Assembly (NCBI GenBank): GCA_021783235.1
Contig: JAJXUD010000019.1
Coordinates: 1-33,859, forward strand
Length of the DNA stretch: 33,859 nt
Source of the DNA: Myxococcales bacterium
GTDB lineage: Bacteria; Myxococcota; Myxococcia; Myxococcales; JAKAPL01
Direction: 5' to 3'
Positions within the stretch are counted from its first letter, which is position 1, and every line of letters starts with the position of its first letter. The position numbers were made by a program, and so were the translations under genes. This document shows, in pieces, positions 23,207 to 30,395 of this stretch. Under the pieces are notes generated by a model. That model worked only from the letters and a program-made list of their open reading frames with translations, did not search any database and had not been told where the DNA came from.

Positions 23207-24325
23207 GTGACGTCACGTATCCCACCGCCGGTCGAGGACGATCGGCTGACGCCGCTCTTCGAGGCCCCCGGCCGCTCGGTCGAGGCGCCGCCGGAGTTGG
23301 CACAGGCCGCCGTCGCGCAGGCGGTCGAGCGTCGCCGTCCGGACGTCCTCTGGGCGCTCGCGGCCCATGCCGATCGGGCGGTCGCCAAGGCCGCCAAGCG
23401 CGGACTGCACCTGTTGCGCTCGCGCGGCGTCGACGTCGAGGAGCCCGCGCGAGCGCCGACGCCTCGCCACGCGCCCGTCGATTCGGAGTCGCCGGAGCCG
23501 CCGTGCTACGCCACCGCCGTCGACGGTTTCGGCGACAGGGCCCTCTTCCTTCCGCTCAGGCGCTCGCAGGGCCTCGCGCTCTGGCAAGCGGTCCTCTCTG
23601 ACGAGATCGGCGTGCGGGAGCTCGCTCCGCTCGACGTCTCCCGCAAGCAGCTTCGGGCCTTCATGGCCTCGCTGCCGCAGGAGGGGGCGTCATCGGTGCG
23701 AGAGATCTCCCGCGAGATGGCGGCGGCGCTGCTCGCCGAGGCCATCTCGCTCGCGCCGGAGACACCGCGCGCCGTCGACGCGAGGGAGATCCTGGGGAGG
23801 CTCGGCGGCGGCGATCCGTCGCTCGCTCGGCCCCGTGCGGCGCAGTCGCCCCCGCTGGAGAACGAGCGCGCCCGGCTGGCCGAGTCGGCCTCGCTCTTCG
23901 ACGAGCCCGAGCTCGCGAGCTACGTGCCCGCCGAGGACGCCCTCCGCGCGCTCGCCGTCAAGCTCGACGAGGTCCTCGTCAGTCCGCTCCTGCTCGACGA
24001 GCGGCAGAAGGCCGAGCGGTGGGAGCGGACGGTGGAGCAGGCGGCAACGGACTACTTCACGCCCGAGCGGCGCGCGCGCTACGCGCGACGGCTCTTCGAG
24101 ATGTCCGATCGGTTCGCCGAAGACGGGCGCCGCGAGGCGGCGGAGCGGGCTCAGGCGGCCGCCCGCCAGCTCCAGGGTGTCGGCGAACTCTTGGAGAACC
24201 CGTTCGCCCGGCGGCTCTTCTCCCGCGTCTTCGCTCCGGCTCCGGCCAGAGAGCGCGAGCCAGAGGAGAGACGGCCCCCGGAGCCTCCCGCGGCTCCCGG
24301 TGGCCTCGTGCTGCCCGGCAGGTGA
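23207..24325 (+). CDS. Hypothetical protein, unrecognised, mostly helical
   Basis: A 372-residue soluble protein starting at GTG 23207. Residues about 30-75 (ALAAHADRAVAKAAKRGLHL) look like a HEAT-like helical pair. A middle block has DGFGDRALFLPLRRSQGLAL followed by WQAVLSDEIGVRELAPLDVS and RKQLRAFMASLP. The C-terminal half is charged and helical (EKRARYARR-like, with LLLDERQKAERWERTV and LFEMSDRFAEDGRREAAERA), ending in a Pro/Glu-rich tail. There is no signal peptide, membrane segment, Walker motif or metal motif. It is divergent from the hydrolase/efflux genes with 54 bases between. Coding character is strong, but no function can be given. Confidence 0.8.
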   Translation: MTSRIPPPVEDDRLTPLFEAPGRSVEAPPELAQAAVAQAVERRRPDVLWALAAHADRAVAKAAKRGLHLLRSRGVDVEEPARAPTPRHAPVDSESPEPPCYATAVDGFGDRALFLPLRRSQGLALWQAVLSDEIGVRELAPLDVSRKQLRAFMASLPQEGASSVREISREMAAALLAEAISLAPETPRAVDAREILGRLGGGDPSLARPRAAQSPPLENERARLAESASLFDEPELASYVPAEDALRALAVKLDEVLVSPLLLDERQKAERWERTVEQAATDYFTPERRARYARRLFEMSDRFAEDGRREAAERAQAAARQLQGVGELLENPFARRLFSRVFAPAPAREREPEERRPPEPPAAPGGLVLPGR

Positions 24326-24343
24326 GGGGGAGCCGACGAGGCT

Positions 24344-24838
24344 TCAGCCAGCGTCCGCGCTGAAGCAGCTCTGCGGGCCGCCGACCTGGAAGATCGAGCG
24401 AACCGTCACCGCGAGCGGGTCGCCGCCGTCGGCCGAGACCACCGGCGTCTGCGTCACGTCGGCGCCCTCCGCCTCCAGGGCGTAGCAGCTCCCCGGAGCG
24501 AGGCCGCCGCTCGGGGTCAGCGTCACGCAGATCGGGTTGCCGGCGTCGTCGCTCTCGGCGACGGAGGCCGAGACCCCGGACACCACGCCGCCGTCGATGG
24601 CGGCGCGCGGCGCGCAGCTCGCCGGACCGAGCAGGAGGTCGCCGTTGGTCATCGCCGCGGGGTCGATGGGCTGATTGAAGCAGACGGTGGCGGGCCAATG
24701 GGGGCAGACGTTCGAGGCGCCGTCCTGCGGCGAGAAGCTCACCACGCCGAGCGGCAGGCTGACCTCGACGGTCGGCGCCTGGCAGGCGAAGATCGCGAGC
24801 GACGAGAGGAGGGCGAAGGCGAAGGGGCGGCCCTTCAC
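24344..24838 (-). CDS. Lipoprotein with bacterial Ig-like (Big_5) domain
   Basis: A 164-residue protein from a GTG at 24838 with a lipoprotein-type signal (KGRPFAFALLSSLAIFAC). The mature part begins with a Big_5/SbsA-type pattern: VVSFSPQDGASNVCPHWPA, then VCFNQPIDPAAMTNGDLLL, and later GLAPGSCYALEAEG. Six or more cysteines probably form disulfides. An ATG at 24910 would add 24 residues but would give too long an n-region for a signal peptide. Such domains occur on surface proteins as structural modules. It converges with the 372-residue unknown (18 bases apart). Confidence 0.75.
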   Translation of the reverse strand: MKGRPFAFALLSSLAIFACQAPTVEVSLPLGVVSFSPQDGASNVCPHWPATVCFNQPIDPAAMTNGDLLLGPASCAPRAAIDGGVVSGVSASVAESDDAGNPICVTLTPSGGLAPGSCYALEAEGADVTQTPVVSADGGDPLAVTVRSIFQVGGPQSCFSADAG

Positions 24839-24919
24839 CGTGGGTGCGTCCGCGGGGCGCTTCTCGTCGATCGTCCGGGGGAGCGTCCGTGAGGCCGTGC
24901 GGGCGGGCATGTGGGCATG

Positions 24920-25798
24920 CTACCGAACGCTCTGGCCTTCGGACAACTGATACTTGTAGAAGCCCTCTCCCGCCTTCTTCCCGAGCTTCCCCGCGCGCAC
25001 GAGGCGGCGCAGGAGCTGCGGGGGCTGGAAGCGCAGCCCGCCGAGCTCCCGGTTCAGGTAGTCGGCGATGGCGAGGCGCACGTCGAGGCCCACGAGGTCG
25101 GTGAGCTCGAGCGGACCCATCGGGTGGTTGTAGCCGAGCCTCATCGCGCGATCGATGTCCTCCGCCGAGGCGACACCCTCCTCGAGCATCCGGATGGCCT
25201 CCATGGCAAGGGCGATCCCGAGTCGGCTCGAGGCGAAGCCCGGGGAGTCGCGGACCTCGACGACCTCCTTGCCCATTCGCTCGGCGGCGGCGCGAACGCG
25301 CGCGATCGCCTCCGGCGCGGTCTGCTCGGCCCGCACGATCTCGACGAGCTTCATGACGGGCGGCGGGTTGAAGAAGTGCATCCCGACGACGCGCGAAGGA
25401 CGAGGCGTCGCGGCGGCGAGCTCGGTGAGCGAGAGCGAGGAGGTGTTGGAGGCGACGATGGCGTCCTCGGGCGCCGCGGCGCAGGCCTCGGTCAGGATGC
25501 GGCACTTGACCGCGAGGCTCTCGGGGCCCGCCTCGATGACGAGGTCCGCGTCGTGGACGGCCTCTTCGAGGCTCTTCGCCCCGTGCAGCCGGGCGAGCGC
25601 GCGCGGGCCCTCCTCGGCCAAAAGCCTTCCCTTCTGGATCGCCCGCTCCACTCCGGCGCGGGCGGCCGCGAGCCCCTTCGCGAGGGCCTCCGGAGCGGGG
25701 TCGAAGACGCGCGTCTCGAAGCCGGCCTGGGCGGCCAGCTGGGCGATCCCGTGCCCCATGGTGCCGGCCCCGAGCAGCGCGATCCGCCGGTCGCTCAC
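24920..25798 (-). CDS. 3-hydroxyacyl-CoA (3-hydroxybutyryl-CoA) dehydrogenase
   Basis: A 292-residue NAD-dependent dehydrogenase of fatty-acid or butyrate metabolism. The Rossmann motif is LLGAGTMGHGIAQLAAQAG, followed by ADLVIEAGPE, SNTSSLSLTELA, GMHFFNPPPVMKLVEIV (catalytic His), DSPGFASSRL, and the C-terminal domain GYNHPMGPLELTDLVGLDV with KAGEGFYKY at the end. It matches the stand-alone PaaH/Hbd type. The GTG at 25798 overlaps the enoyl-CoA hydratase stop by four bases, so the two consecutive beta-oxidation steps are coupled. Confidence 0.95.
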   Translation of the reverse strand: MSDRRIALLGAGTMGHGIAQLAAQAGFETRVFDPAPEALAKGLAAARAGVERAIQKGRLLAEEGPRALARLHGAKSLEEAVHDADLVIEAGPESLAVKCRILTEACAAAPEDAIVASNTSSLSLTELAAATPRPSRVVGMHFFNPPPVMKLVEIVRAEQTAPEAIARVRAAAERMGKEVVEVRDSPGFASSRLGIALAMEAIRMLEEGVASAEDIDRAMRLGYNHPMGPLELTDLVGLDVRLAIADYLNRELGGLRFQPPQLLRRLVRAGKLGKKAGEGFYKYQLSEGQSVR

Positions 25799-26598
25799 GA
25801 GCCTCGCTCCTTGCCGGACACCGGCTCGCCCCGCGCGGCCGCCGCCGAGCGCTTGCGGTCGAGGAACGCCTGCATCCGCTCTCGCTTGCCGGGCGAGTCG
25901 AAGAGCAGCGCCTGCCCCGCCTTCTCGAACGCGTCGCTGTCGCGACCGTGCGCGGTCGCGAGGAGCGCGAGCTTCGCCATCCGCAGCGCGAGGTCGTCGT
26001 TCTGGGCGATCTGGCGGGCCAGCGCGAGCGCCTCTTCCTCGAGCCGCTCCGCCGGCACCACCCGGTTGACGAGGCCGATCCGCTCGGCCTCCAGGGCGCC
26101 GAGGTGACGGCCGGTGAAGACGAGCTCTCTTGCCCAGCCGTCGCCCACGAGCCGAGGGAGCCGCCGGGTCCCGCCGGCGGCAGGGAAGATCCCGAGCGTC
26201 ACCTCGGGAAGCCCGAGCTTCGCGTCGTCGGCCGCGATCCGGATGTCGCAGGCGAGCGCCAGCTCGAGGCCGCCGCCGAGCGCCCAGCCGCGAAGGGCGG
26301 CGACGGTGGGGACCGGGAACTCCTCGACCGCCTGGAAGAGGCGAGCGTTGATGGACAAGAGCGCCTCGCGCGAGCCGCGCCGCTGGAGGTCCGCGATGTC
26401 GGCCCCGGCCGCGAAGGCTTTGCCGCCGGCTCCTTGCAGGACGAGCGCCCGGACGTCGCCGCGCGCGGCGAGCTCCTCGAGCGCCCGGTGCAGCGCCTGG
26501 ACGAGCTCGAGATCGAGCGCGTTGCGCGCCTCGGGGCGGTCGAGCGTGAGCGTCGCGACGCCCGCGTCGACCGAGACGGCGATGGAGGACCGGCTCAT
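25795..26598 (-). CDS. Enoyl-CoA hydratase/isomerase
   Basis: A 267-residue crotonase-family enzyme that hydrates 2-enoyl-CoA. It has DRPEARNALDLELV, the oxyanion-hole AFAAGADIADL, GWALGGGLELALACD with E112, and GLPEVTLGIFPAAGGTRRLPR with E132. The pair of acids at a 20-residue interval is the catalytic pair of true hydratases. The C-terminus shows the usual helical trimerisation region (FLDRKRSA). The start ATG overlaps the stop of the upstream lipoprotein gene (ATGA). Confidence 0.95.
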   Translation of the reverse strand: MSRSSIAVSVDAGVATLTLDRPEARNALDLELVQALHRALEELAARGDVRALVLQGAGGKAFAAGADIADLQRRGSREALLSINARLFQAVEEFPVPTVAALRGWALGGGLELALACDIRIAADDAKLGLPEVTLGIFPAAGGTRRLPRLVGDGWARELVFTGRHLGALEAERIGLVNRVVPAERLEEEALALARQIAQNDDLALRMAKLALLATAHGRDSDAFEKAGQALLFDSPGKRERMQAFLDRKRSAAAARGEPVSGKERGS

Positions 26599-27455
26599 TG
26601 CGCCGCGACGACGTCGCTCGTCGTGCGCGGCCGGAGCTTCCAGTGGCCGAACTGGTAGTGGAGCACGCCGGTGATCGAGCTGAACTGGCTCCCCTGCTGG
26701 ACGAAGATCGAGACCCCGGAGAGGAGTGGATCGATCCAGAGGCCGCCCTCCTCGAGGGTGAAATCACCGTAGGCGTCCGGGCTCGGATCGGCCACCGTCA
26801 CGTTCTTCACCATGACGAGGTTGGCCGCGTACAGGACGGCGCTCGTCGAGCCGTCGGCGATGACGGCCGGGTCGACCACGGTCGGCGGCGGCGGGGTGGC
26901 CGTGCCGATCTTCGACATCGAGCTGACCTGGAACTCGGGAAACGGGTCGGAGTCGCACTGGTTCAGCGAGGTGTCGTAGGTCTCGCAGTAGGGCGCGAGG
27001 GCGCCCTGGACGTCGAGCTCGTCGCCGGGCTGGACGTCGTCGGCGAGCGGCCCCCCCACCGCGTAGCCCGGGGGCGACGGGCAGCTCGAGCGGCTCTGGC
27101 CGCCCTGTGCCGGGTCGTTGTTGATCTTGTTCATGTCCCCGAGCGCGACGAGCAGGAGCCCGTTGTTCGGCTGGCCAGCCTCCCCCGGATCCGCCACGAA
27201 GATTCCGTAGTAGCAGTCGGGCGCGCTGCCCCGCGCCTTGCGGAGGTAGAACTTGGGGGTCAGCGCCACCGGCTTCGGGGCGATCGTCGAGGGAATCCCC
27301 GGCGCCGCGAGGCCGCCGTTCAAGGCCAGGATCGACTCGGGGAGTGGCCCGGCGTCCGAATTGCCGTCGTCCGGCGGCCGGATGAAGCAGCCGGCCGCGC
27401 AGAGCGGTGAGATGGCGAGCGCGACGCGGACGAGGCGACCAGGCGTTGTGGGCAT
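26595..27455 (-). CDS. Lipoprotein with probable OB-fold-like C-terminal region
   Basis: A 286-residue lipoprotein (MPTTPGRLVRVALAISPLCAAGC, lipobox CAAGC). The middle has paired cysteines (APDCYYGIFVADPG, and CETYDTSLNQCDSD). The second half has VKNVTVADPSPDAYGDFTLE, LWIDPLLSG and SSITGVLHYQFGHWKLRPRT, a pattern like the OB-fold modules seen before secreted nucleases, but no nuclease follows. ATG at 27455 has GAGAGG eight bases upstream. It is translationally coupled to the enoyl-CoA hydratase, an odd partner for a surface protein. Confidence 0.8.
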   Translation of the reverse strand: MPTTPGRLVRVALAISPLCAAGCFIRPPDDGNSDAGPLPESILALNGGLAAPGIPSTIAPKPVALTPKFYLRKARGSAPDCYYGIFVADPGEAGQPNNGLLLVALGDMNKINNDPAQGGQSRSSCPSPPGYAVGGPLADDVQPGDELDVQGALAPYCETYDTSLNQCDSDPFPEFQVSSMSKIGTATPPPPTVVDPAVIADGSTSAVLYAANLVMVKNVTVADPSPDAYGDFTLEEGGLWIDPLLSGVSIFVQQGSQFSSITGVLHYQFGHWKLRPRTTSDVVAAQ

Positions 27456-27516
27456 GCGCGAAACCTCTCGGCGAGCGCGTCTTCTGGACGCCCGGCGGGC
27501 GGCCACCCTACCGCAA

Positions 27517-27566
27517 GCCTCGCCGGCGAGGCAAACCCGCGGAATGGCCTCCGCCCGCCGCGGGTT
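27517..27566. promoter_or_regulatory. Two adjacent dyads upstream of the protease gene
   Basis: GCCTCGCCGGCGAGGC (27517-27532) is a perfect 16-base palindrome. Directly after it, AACCCGCGG (27534-27542) and CCGCGGGTT (27558-27566) are perfect 9-base arms around a 15-base loop, ending 9 bases before the protease start. Both lie in the 120-base divergent region with the lipoprotein gene. Either could be an operator; the second could also fold in the mRNA and mask translation. Confidence 0.4.
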
Positions 27567-27575
27567 CTCGCGGCC

Positions 27576-28247
27576 GTGCTCGCCCTCGCGCTCCTCCTCG
27601 GCTGGCCGGTTGCCGCGGCCGGGTCGCCGGCGGATCGACGCGCCGAGGCCGTCGCCGCGAGCGTCGTCGTGCGGGCCGACGGCTTCTACGGGGCCGGGGT
27701 CGCGGTCGATCCGGCGGCGGGGCGCGTCCTCACGATGGCGCACGTCCTCGACGGCGTCCGCGGGCCCATCGAGGTCCTCTGGCCGGACGGCGAAAGCGAG
27801 CCCGCCACCCGGGGCCCCGAGGACGCCTTCCTCGATCTCGCCGTCCTCGACGTCGCGCCCCGCCGCTGGCCGTCCGCCGCCATCGGCTCCGTCGTCGATC
27901 TCGAGGTGGGCGAGCCACTCGCCGCCGCCGGCAGCCCCCGGGGAGAGGCGTTCGCCGCCAGTCGCGGGCGAGCGGCCGTCATCGGCCGCTGGCTGCTCGG
28001 GTCGCTCTTCCTCGAGGCCGACCTGCCGCTCGATCTCGGCAGCAGCGGCGGCCCGCTGGTCGACGCGAATGGCCGGGTCGTCGGGCTCGTCGACTACCTC
28101 TCCCGCGCCGATTCGCGGCTGGGATACGCGCTCCCCATCGACTACGCCGTCGAGCGCTTCCCGGGCCTCTTCGCCACCTTGAAGGACCGCGAGGGCTACC
28201 TCGCGCGCTTCGAGCGCTGGCGCCGGACGCGCGCCCCAGGGCGTTAG
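27576..28247 (+). CDS. Trypsin-like (HtrA-type) serine protease without PDZ domain
   Basis: A 223-residue secreted protease. An N-terminal hydrophobic signal (LALALLLGWPVAAAG) is followed by a chymotrypsin-fold domain with H56 in VLTMAHVLD, D87 in AFLDLAVLD and S157 in DLGSSGGPLVD, the triad pattern of HtrA/DegP relatives. It stops soon after GYALPIDYAVERFPGL, so the PDZ domains of DegP are missing. The GTG at 27576 is the only usable start in frame, but it gives a signal peptide without basic residues, so the true N-terminus is uncertain. It is followed by a strong stem-loop. Confidence 0.85.
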   Translation: MLALALLLGWPVAAAGSPADRRAEAVAASVVVRADGFYGAGVAVDPAAGRVLTMAHVLDGVRGPIEVLWPDGESEPATRGPEDAFLDLAVLDVAPRRWPSAAIGSVVDLEVGEPLAAAGSPRGEAFAASRGRAAVIGRWLLGSLFLEADLPLDLGSSGGPLVDANGRVVGLVDYLSRADSRLGYALPIDYAVERFPGLFATLKDREGYLARFERWRRTRAPGR

Positions 28248-28259
28248 TCGGTCGGAAGG

Positions 28260-28282
28260 CCCGGGTTCGGTCGGAACCCGGG
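28260..28282. terminator. Strong stem-loop between convergent genes
   Basis: CCCGGGTTC (28260-28268) and GAACCCGGG (28274-28282) are perfect 9-base arms with the 5-base loop GGTCG. It lies 13 bases after the protease stop and 28 bases before the end of the convergent lipoprotein gene, fitting a shared terminator, although no T run follows. Confidence 0.65.
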
Positions 28283-28310
28283 GGCGGGCCTTGGGGCTGC
28301 GGCGGGGCTG

Positions 28311-28480
28311 TTAGCCCGCGTCGCTCGGGCCGGCGTCGCTGCCCGCGTCCTGCGGGCCGGCGTCGCTGCCCGCGTCCTGACCGGCGTCTTCGCCAGCGTC
28401 GGCCGCCGGACCGGCGTCCAGTCCCGCATCGGCCGCCGGCCCGGCGTCGAAGCCCGCGTCGGCGGTCGCGGCACCGGCGT
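28311..28480. repeat. Imperfect tandem repeat encoding DAG units
   Basis: Direct repeats of GCCGGCGTC and related 9- to 27-base units, including two near-identical copies of a block around CCGGCGTCGCTGCCCGCGTC, encode the Asp-Ala-Gly tail of the lipoprotein. The array is in frame. Confidence 0.6.
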
Positions 28481-28688
28481 CGCTGCCGGCCGCGCCCGTT
28501 CCGCCGTCCTGCACGGCTCCGAAGACGAGCGACGCCGGCAGGCAGTGGCCGAAGCCCGAGCTGTCGGGCACGCAGACGAACGAGCTGCCCTGGGAGGCGC
28601 AGTCCGTGTCGTACACGCAGGTCACGTCGTCGTGGCAGGCGGCGAGTCCGAGGAATAGAACGGAAAGGAGGACGGTTCTCGAACGCAT
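28311..28688 (-). CDS. Lipoprotein with Asp-Ala-Gly repeat tail
   Basis: A 125-residue lipoprotein (MRSRTVLLSVLFLGLAAC, lipobox LAAC at Cys18). A small Cys-rich head (TCVYDTDCASQGSSFVCVPD, then GHCLPAS) resembles short disulfide-bonded modules of myxobacterial surface proteins. The last 55 residues are a low-complexity run of DAG units (for example FDAGPAADAGLDAG). ATG at 28688 fits the signal peptide; AGGAG lies 12 bases upstream. The tail is probably a flexible acidic linker, yet it ends the protein with nothing after it. Confidence 0.8.
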   Translation of the reverse strand: MRSRTVLLSVLFLGLAACHDDVTCVYDTDCASQGSSFVCVPDSSGFGHCLPASLVFGAVQDGGTGAAGSDAGAATADAGFDAGPAADAGLDAGPAADAGEDAGQDAGSDAGPQDAGSDAGPSDAG

Positions 28689-28763
28689 CGGGGGCACGGA
28701 CTCCTGGAGGTTTTTCGGCGAGCGCATCAACACCGGCCGGTCGACCTCTGTCAAGATGCGTGG

Positions 28764-28793
28764 TTGACTCTTGCTCCCCCGCGGCCGTATCGG
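28764..28793 (+). promoter_or_regulatory. Possible promoter of the NTF2-like lipoprotein gene
   Basis: TTGACT (28764-28769), an 18-base spacer and TATCGG (28788-28793) lie about 25 bases upstream of the ATG at 28819. On the opposite strand TTGACA (28754-28749) could serve the divergent DAG lipoprotein, but its -10 is poor. Confidence 0.4.
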
Positions 28794-28818
28794 GATGGCG
28801 CTTCACGCCGGAGGTGAC

Positions 28819-29292
28819 ATGGCTCGCCGCACCCTTCTCGTCCTCGCCGCCGCGGCGCTCTCCAGTGCCTGCGCCCCCTCGCTCCTGCCGGGCACCGAGG
28901 TGCCGGACACCCGGGAGAACCGCGAGATCATGAAGGTGGTCGAGCTCTACCGCCAGGCCGTCGAGCGGCGCGACGCCACCGCCATCCTCGATCTCGTCGC
29001 GCCCTCTTACTTCGACGAGCGCGGCCACCCGGACGACGCGTCCTTCCACTGGAACTTCGAGCGGCTCGCGAGGGACCTGCCGAAGAAGTTCGAGAAGGTG
29101 AACGACGTGCGGCTCACGATCACCGTGCGCCGCATCGAGGTCGACCAGGAGCGCGCCAAGGTGAGCTACCTCTACGTCGAGGACTACATCGCGAAGCTGC
29201 CGCAGGGCGAGACGCCCGAGCACGCCTCGGACATCGACCGGATGGAGCTCGTCCGGTCGGGCAAGCGCTGGCTCATCACGAAGGGGATCTAG
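28819..29292 (+). CDS. Secreted NTF2/SnoaL-like lipoprotein
   Basis: A 157-residue lipoprotein (MARRTLLVLAAAALSSAC). The mature part has the NTF2-like opening IMKVVELYRQAVERRDATAI, then LDLVAPSYFDERG, a central VNDVRLTITVRRIEVDQERA strand pair, and a closing MELVRSGKRWLITKG. This cone-shaped fold binds small molecules or forms dimers; no catalytic residues are evident. GGAGG four bases before the ATG decides the start over an ATG at 28771. It resembles the protein at 31947-32420 in motif order. Its end overlaps the convergent kinase gene by 17 bases. Confidence 0.85.
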   Translation: MARRTLLVLAAAALSSACAPSLLPGTEVPDTRENREIMKVVELYRQAVERRDATAILDLVAPSYFDERGHPDDASFHWNFERLARDLPKKFEKVNDVRLTITVRRIEVDQERAKVSYLYVEDYIAKLPQGETPEHASDIDRMELVRSGKRWLITKGI

Positions 29293-30271
29293 CCGTCGCC
29301 TCGAAGGTCCGCCCGTCGAGCCGCAGCGCCTCTTCGAGGCGCGCGCGCATCTCGCGCCAGTCCTTGCGAACGAGCGCGCTCTCGGGCAGCGGCGAGAAGT
29401 GGAAGTCTCGCAGCCGCGAGAGGGTGAAGCGGGTCGCCGCGAAGGCGAGGCAGCGGGCGAGCGCCCCGGGATCCGGCGGCGGGTCTGGCGCCCGGGCGGT
29501 CCGGTAGCCCGCGAGCAGCGGCCCCGCCGGCGCGAACCGCTGCCCCTCCGGCGCCGCCGCGTCGAACGCCCAGTCGAGCAGGGCGACGGCCAGGTCGAGC
29601 TCCCAGGGGGCGTCGCCCGCCATCTCGAAGTCGAGCAACGCGGCGATCCGGTCGCCCAGCCAGAGGACGTTGTCACGGAAGGCGTCCCCGTGAATGACCC
29701 CCTCGGAGAGGCCCGAGAGATCCCCCGCCTCGAGGCCCCGCCGCAGCAGCGGAAGCGCCGCCGCCACGTCGGGATCCCCCCGCCCGTCCGTCGCCTCGAG
29801 CTCGGTCAGCCAGCCGCGGACCCGCTCGGGGCCATAAGGATTCGGGCGGCGCAGCTCGCTGCCCCGGGTGAGCCGGTGCAGCCGCCCGAGGATCCGGCCG
29901 AGCTCCATCCGCCGCGACGCCGAGGGGAGCTGGTCCCGCTCCGGCTCGCCCGCGACCCAGGGGAAGAGCGAGAGGAGGCCGCTGCCGAGCTGGACGAACG
30001 GGAGGGCCGCTGCCCCGGGGGTTCGGAGCGGGGCGACGACGGGCAGGCCGCCCGCCCGCAGCTCGACGAGCAGGGAGGCCTCGAACTCGAGGTCGGCCTC
30101 GCTGCGGAGCTCGGTGAGGCGGGCGAGGAACGTCCCGGCCTGGGTGACCAGCCGGTGGTTCGTGTTGATGGAGCCCTCGGGTAGCCCGATCGCCTCTCGG
30201 ACGGGGCCGACCCCGAAGGGGGCGAGGGCGCCCGAGAGCTCGTCTGCCGAGAGCCGGATCCGGACGGCCAT
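29276..30271 (-). CDS. APH-fold kinase, homoserine kinase (ThrB-type II)-like
   Basis: A 331-residue kinase of the aminoglycoside phosphotransferase fold. GSINTNHRLVTQAGTFLARL forms the nucleotide loop; LEFEASLLVELRAGGLPVV and SLFPWVAGEP follow. The catalytic loop is GVIHGDAFRDNVLW with D196 and N201, and the metal site is ALLDFEMAGD with D214. The tail WELDLAVALLDWAFD matches ThrB-type homoserine kinases, which phosphorylate homoserine in threonine synthesis. A protein or sugar kinase such as SrkA remains possible. The ATG at 30271 has GAGG five bases upstream. Confidence 0.85.
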   Translation of the reverse strand: MAVRIRLSADELSGALAPFGVGPVREAIGLPEGSINTNHRLVTQAGTFLARLTELRSEADLEFEASLLVELRAGGLPVVAPLRTPGAAALPFVQLGSGLLSLFPWVAGEPERDQLPSASRRMELGRILGRLHRLTRGSELRRPNPYGPERVRGWLTELEATDGRGDPDVAAALPLLRRGLEAGDLSGLSEGVIHGDAFRDNVLWLGDRIAALLDFEMAGDAPWELDLAVALLDWAFDAAAPEGQRFAPAGPLLAGYRTARAPDPPPDPGALARCLAFAATRFTLSRLRDFHFSPLPESALVRKDWREMRARLEEALRLDGRTFEATARSPS

Positions 30272-30299
30272 GGGGGCCTCAAACGTCCAATGGCGCAGA

Positions 30300-30335
30300 C
30301 TGTCAAGGGAAAACGACGGACGGACAGCTTGACAG
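30300..30335. promoter_or_regulatory. Inverted repeat with TTGACA in both arms, divergent region
   Basis: CTGTCAAG (30300-30307) and CTTGACAG (30328-30335) are perfect 8-base arms separated by 20 bases, between the kinase gene and the TPR gene. Each arm carries TTGACA reading outwards, so the repeat may be paired -35 boxes or an operator for both genes. Confidence 0.4.
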
Positions 30336-30358
30336 CCGTTTTGACGCTCTGCTACAGC
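30329..30358 (+). promoter_or_regulatory. Promoter of the TPR gene
   Basis: A perfect TTGACA (30329-30334), an 18-base spacer and TACAGC (30353-30358) predict a start near 30365. That is downstream of the ATG at 30360 and supports the ATG at 30396. Confidence 0.5.
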
Positions 30359-30395
30359 CATGACCCTTCCGCCCGATCAAGAGGTCGAGGATCCC

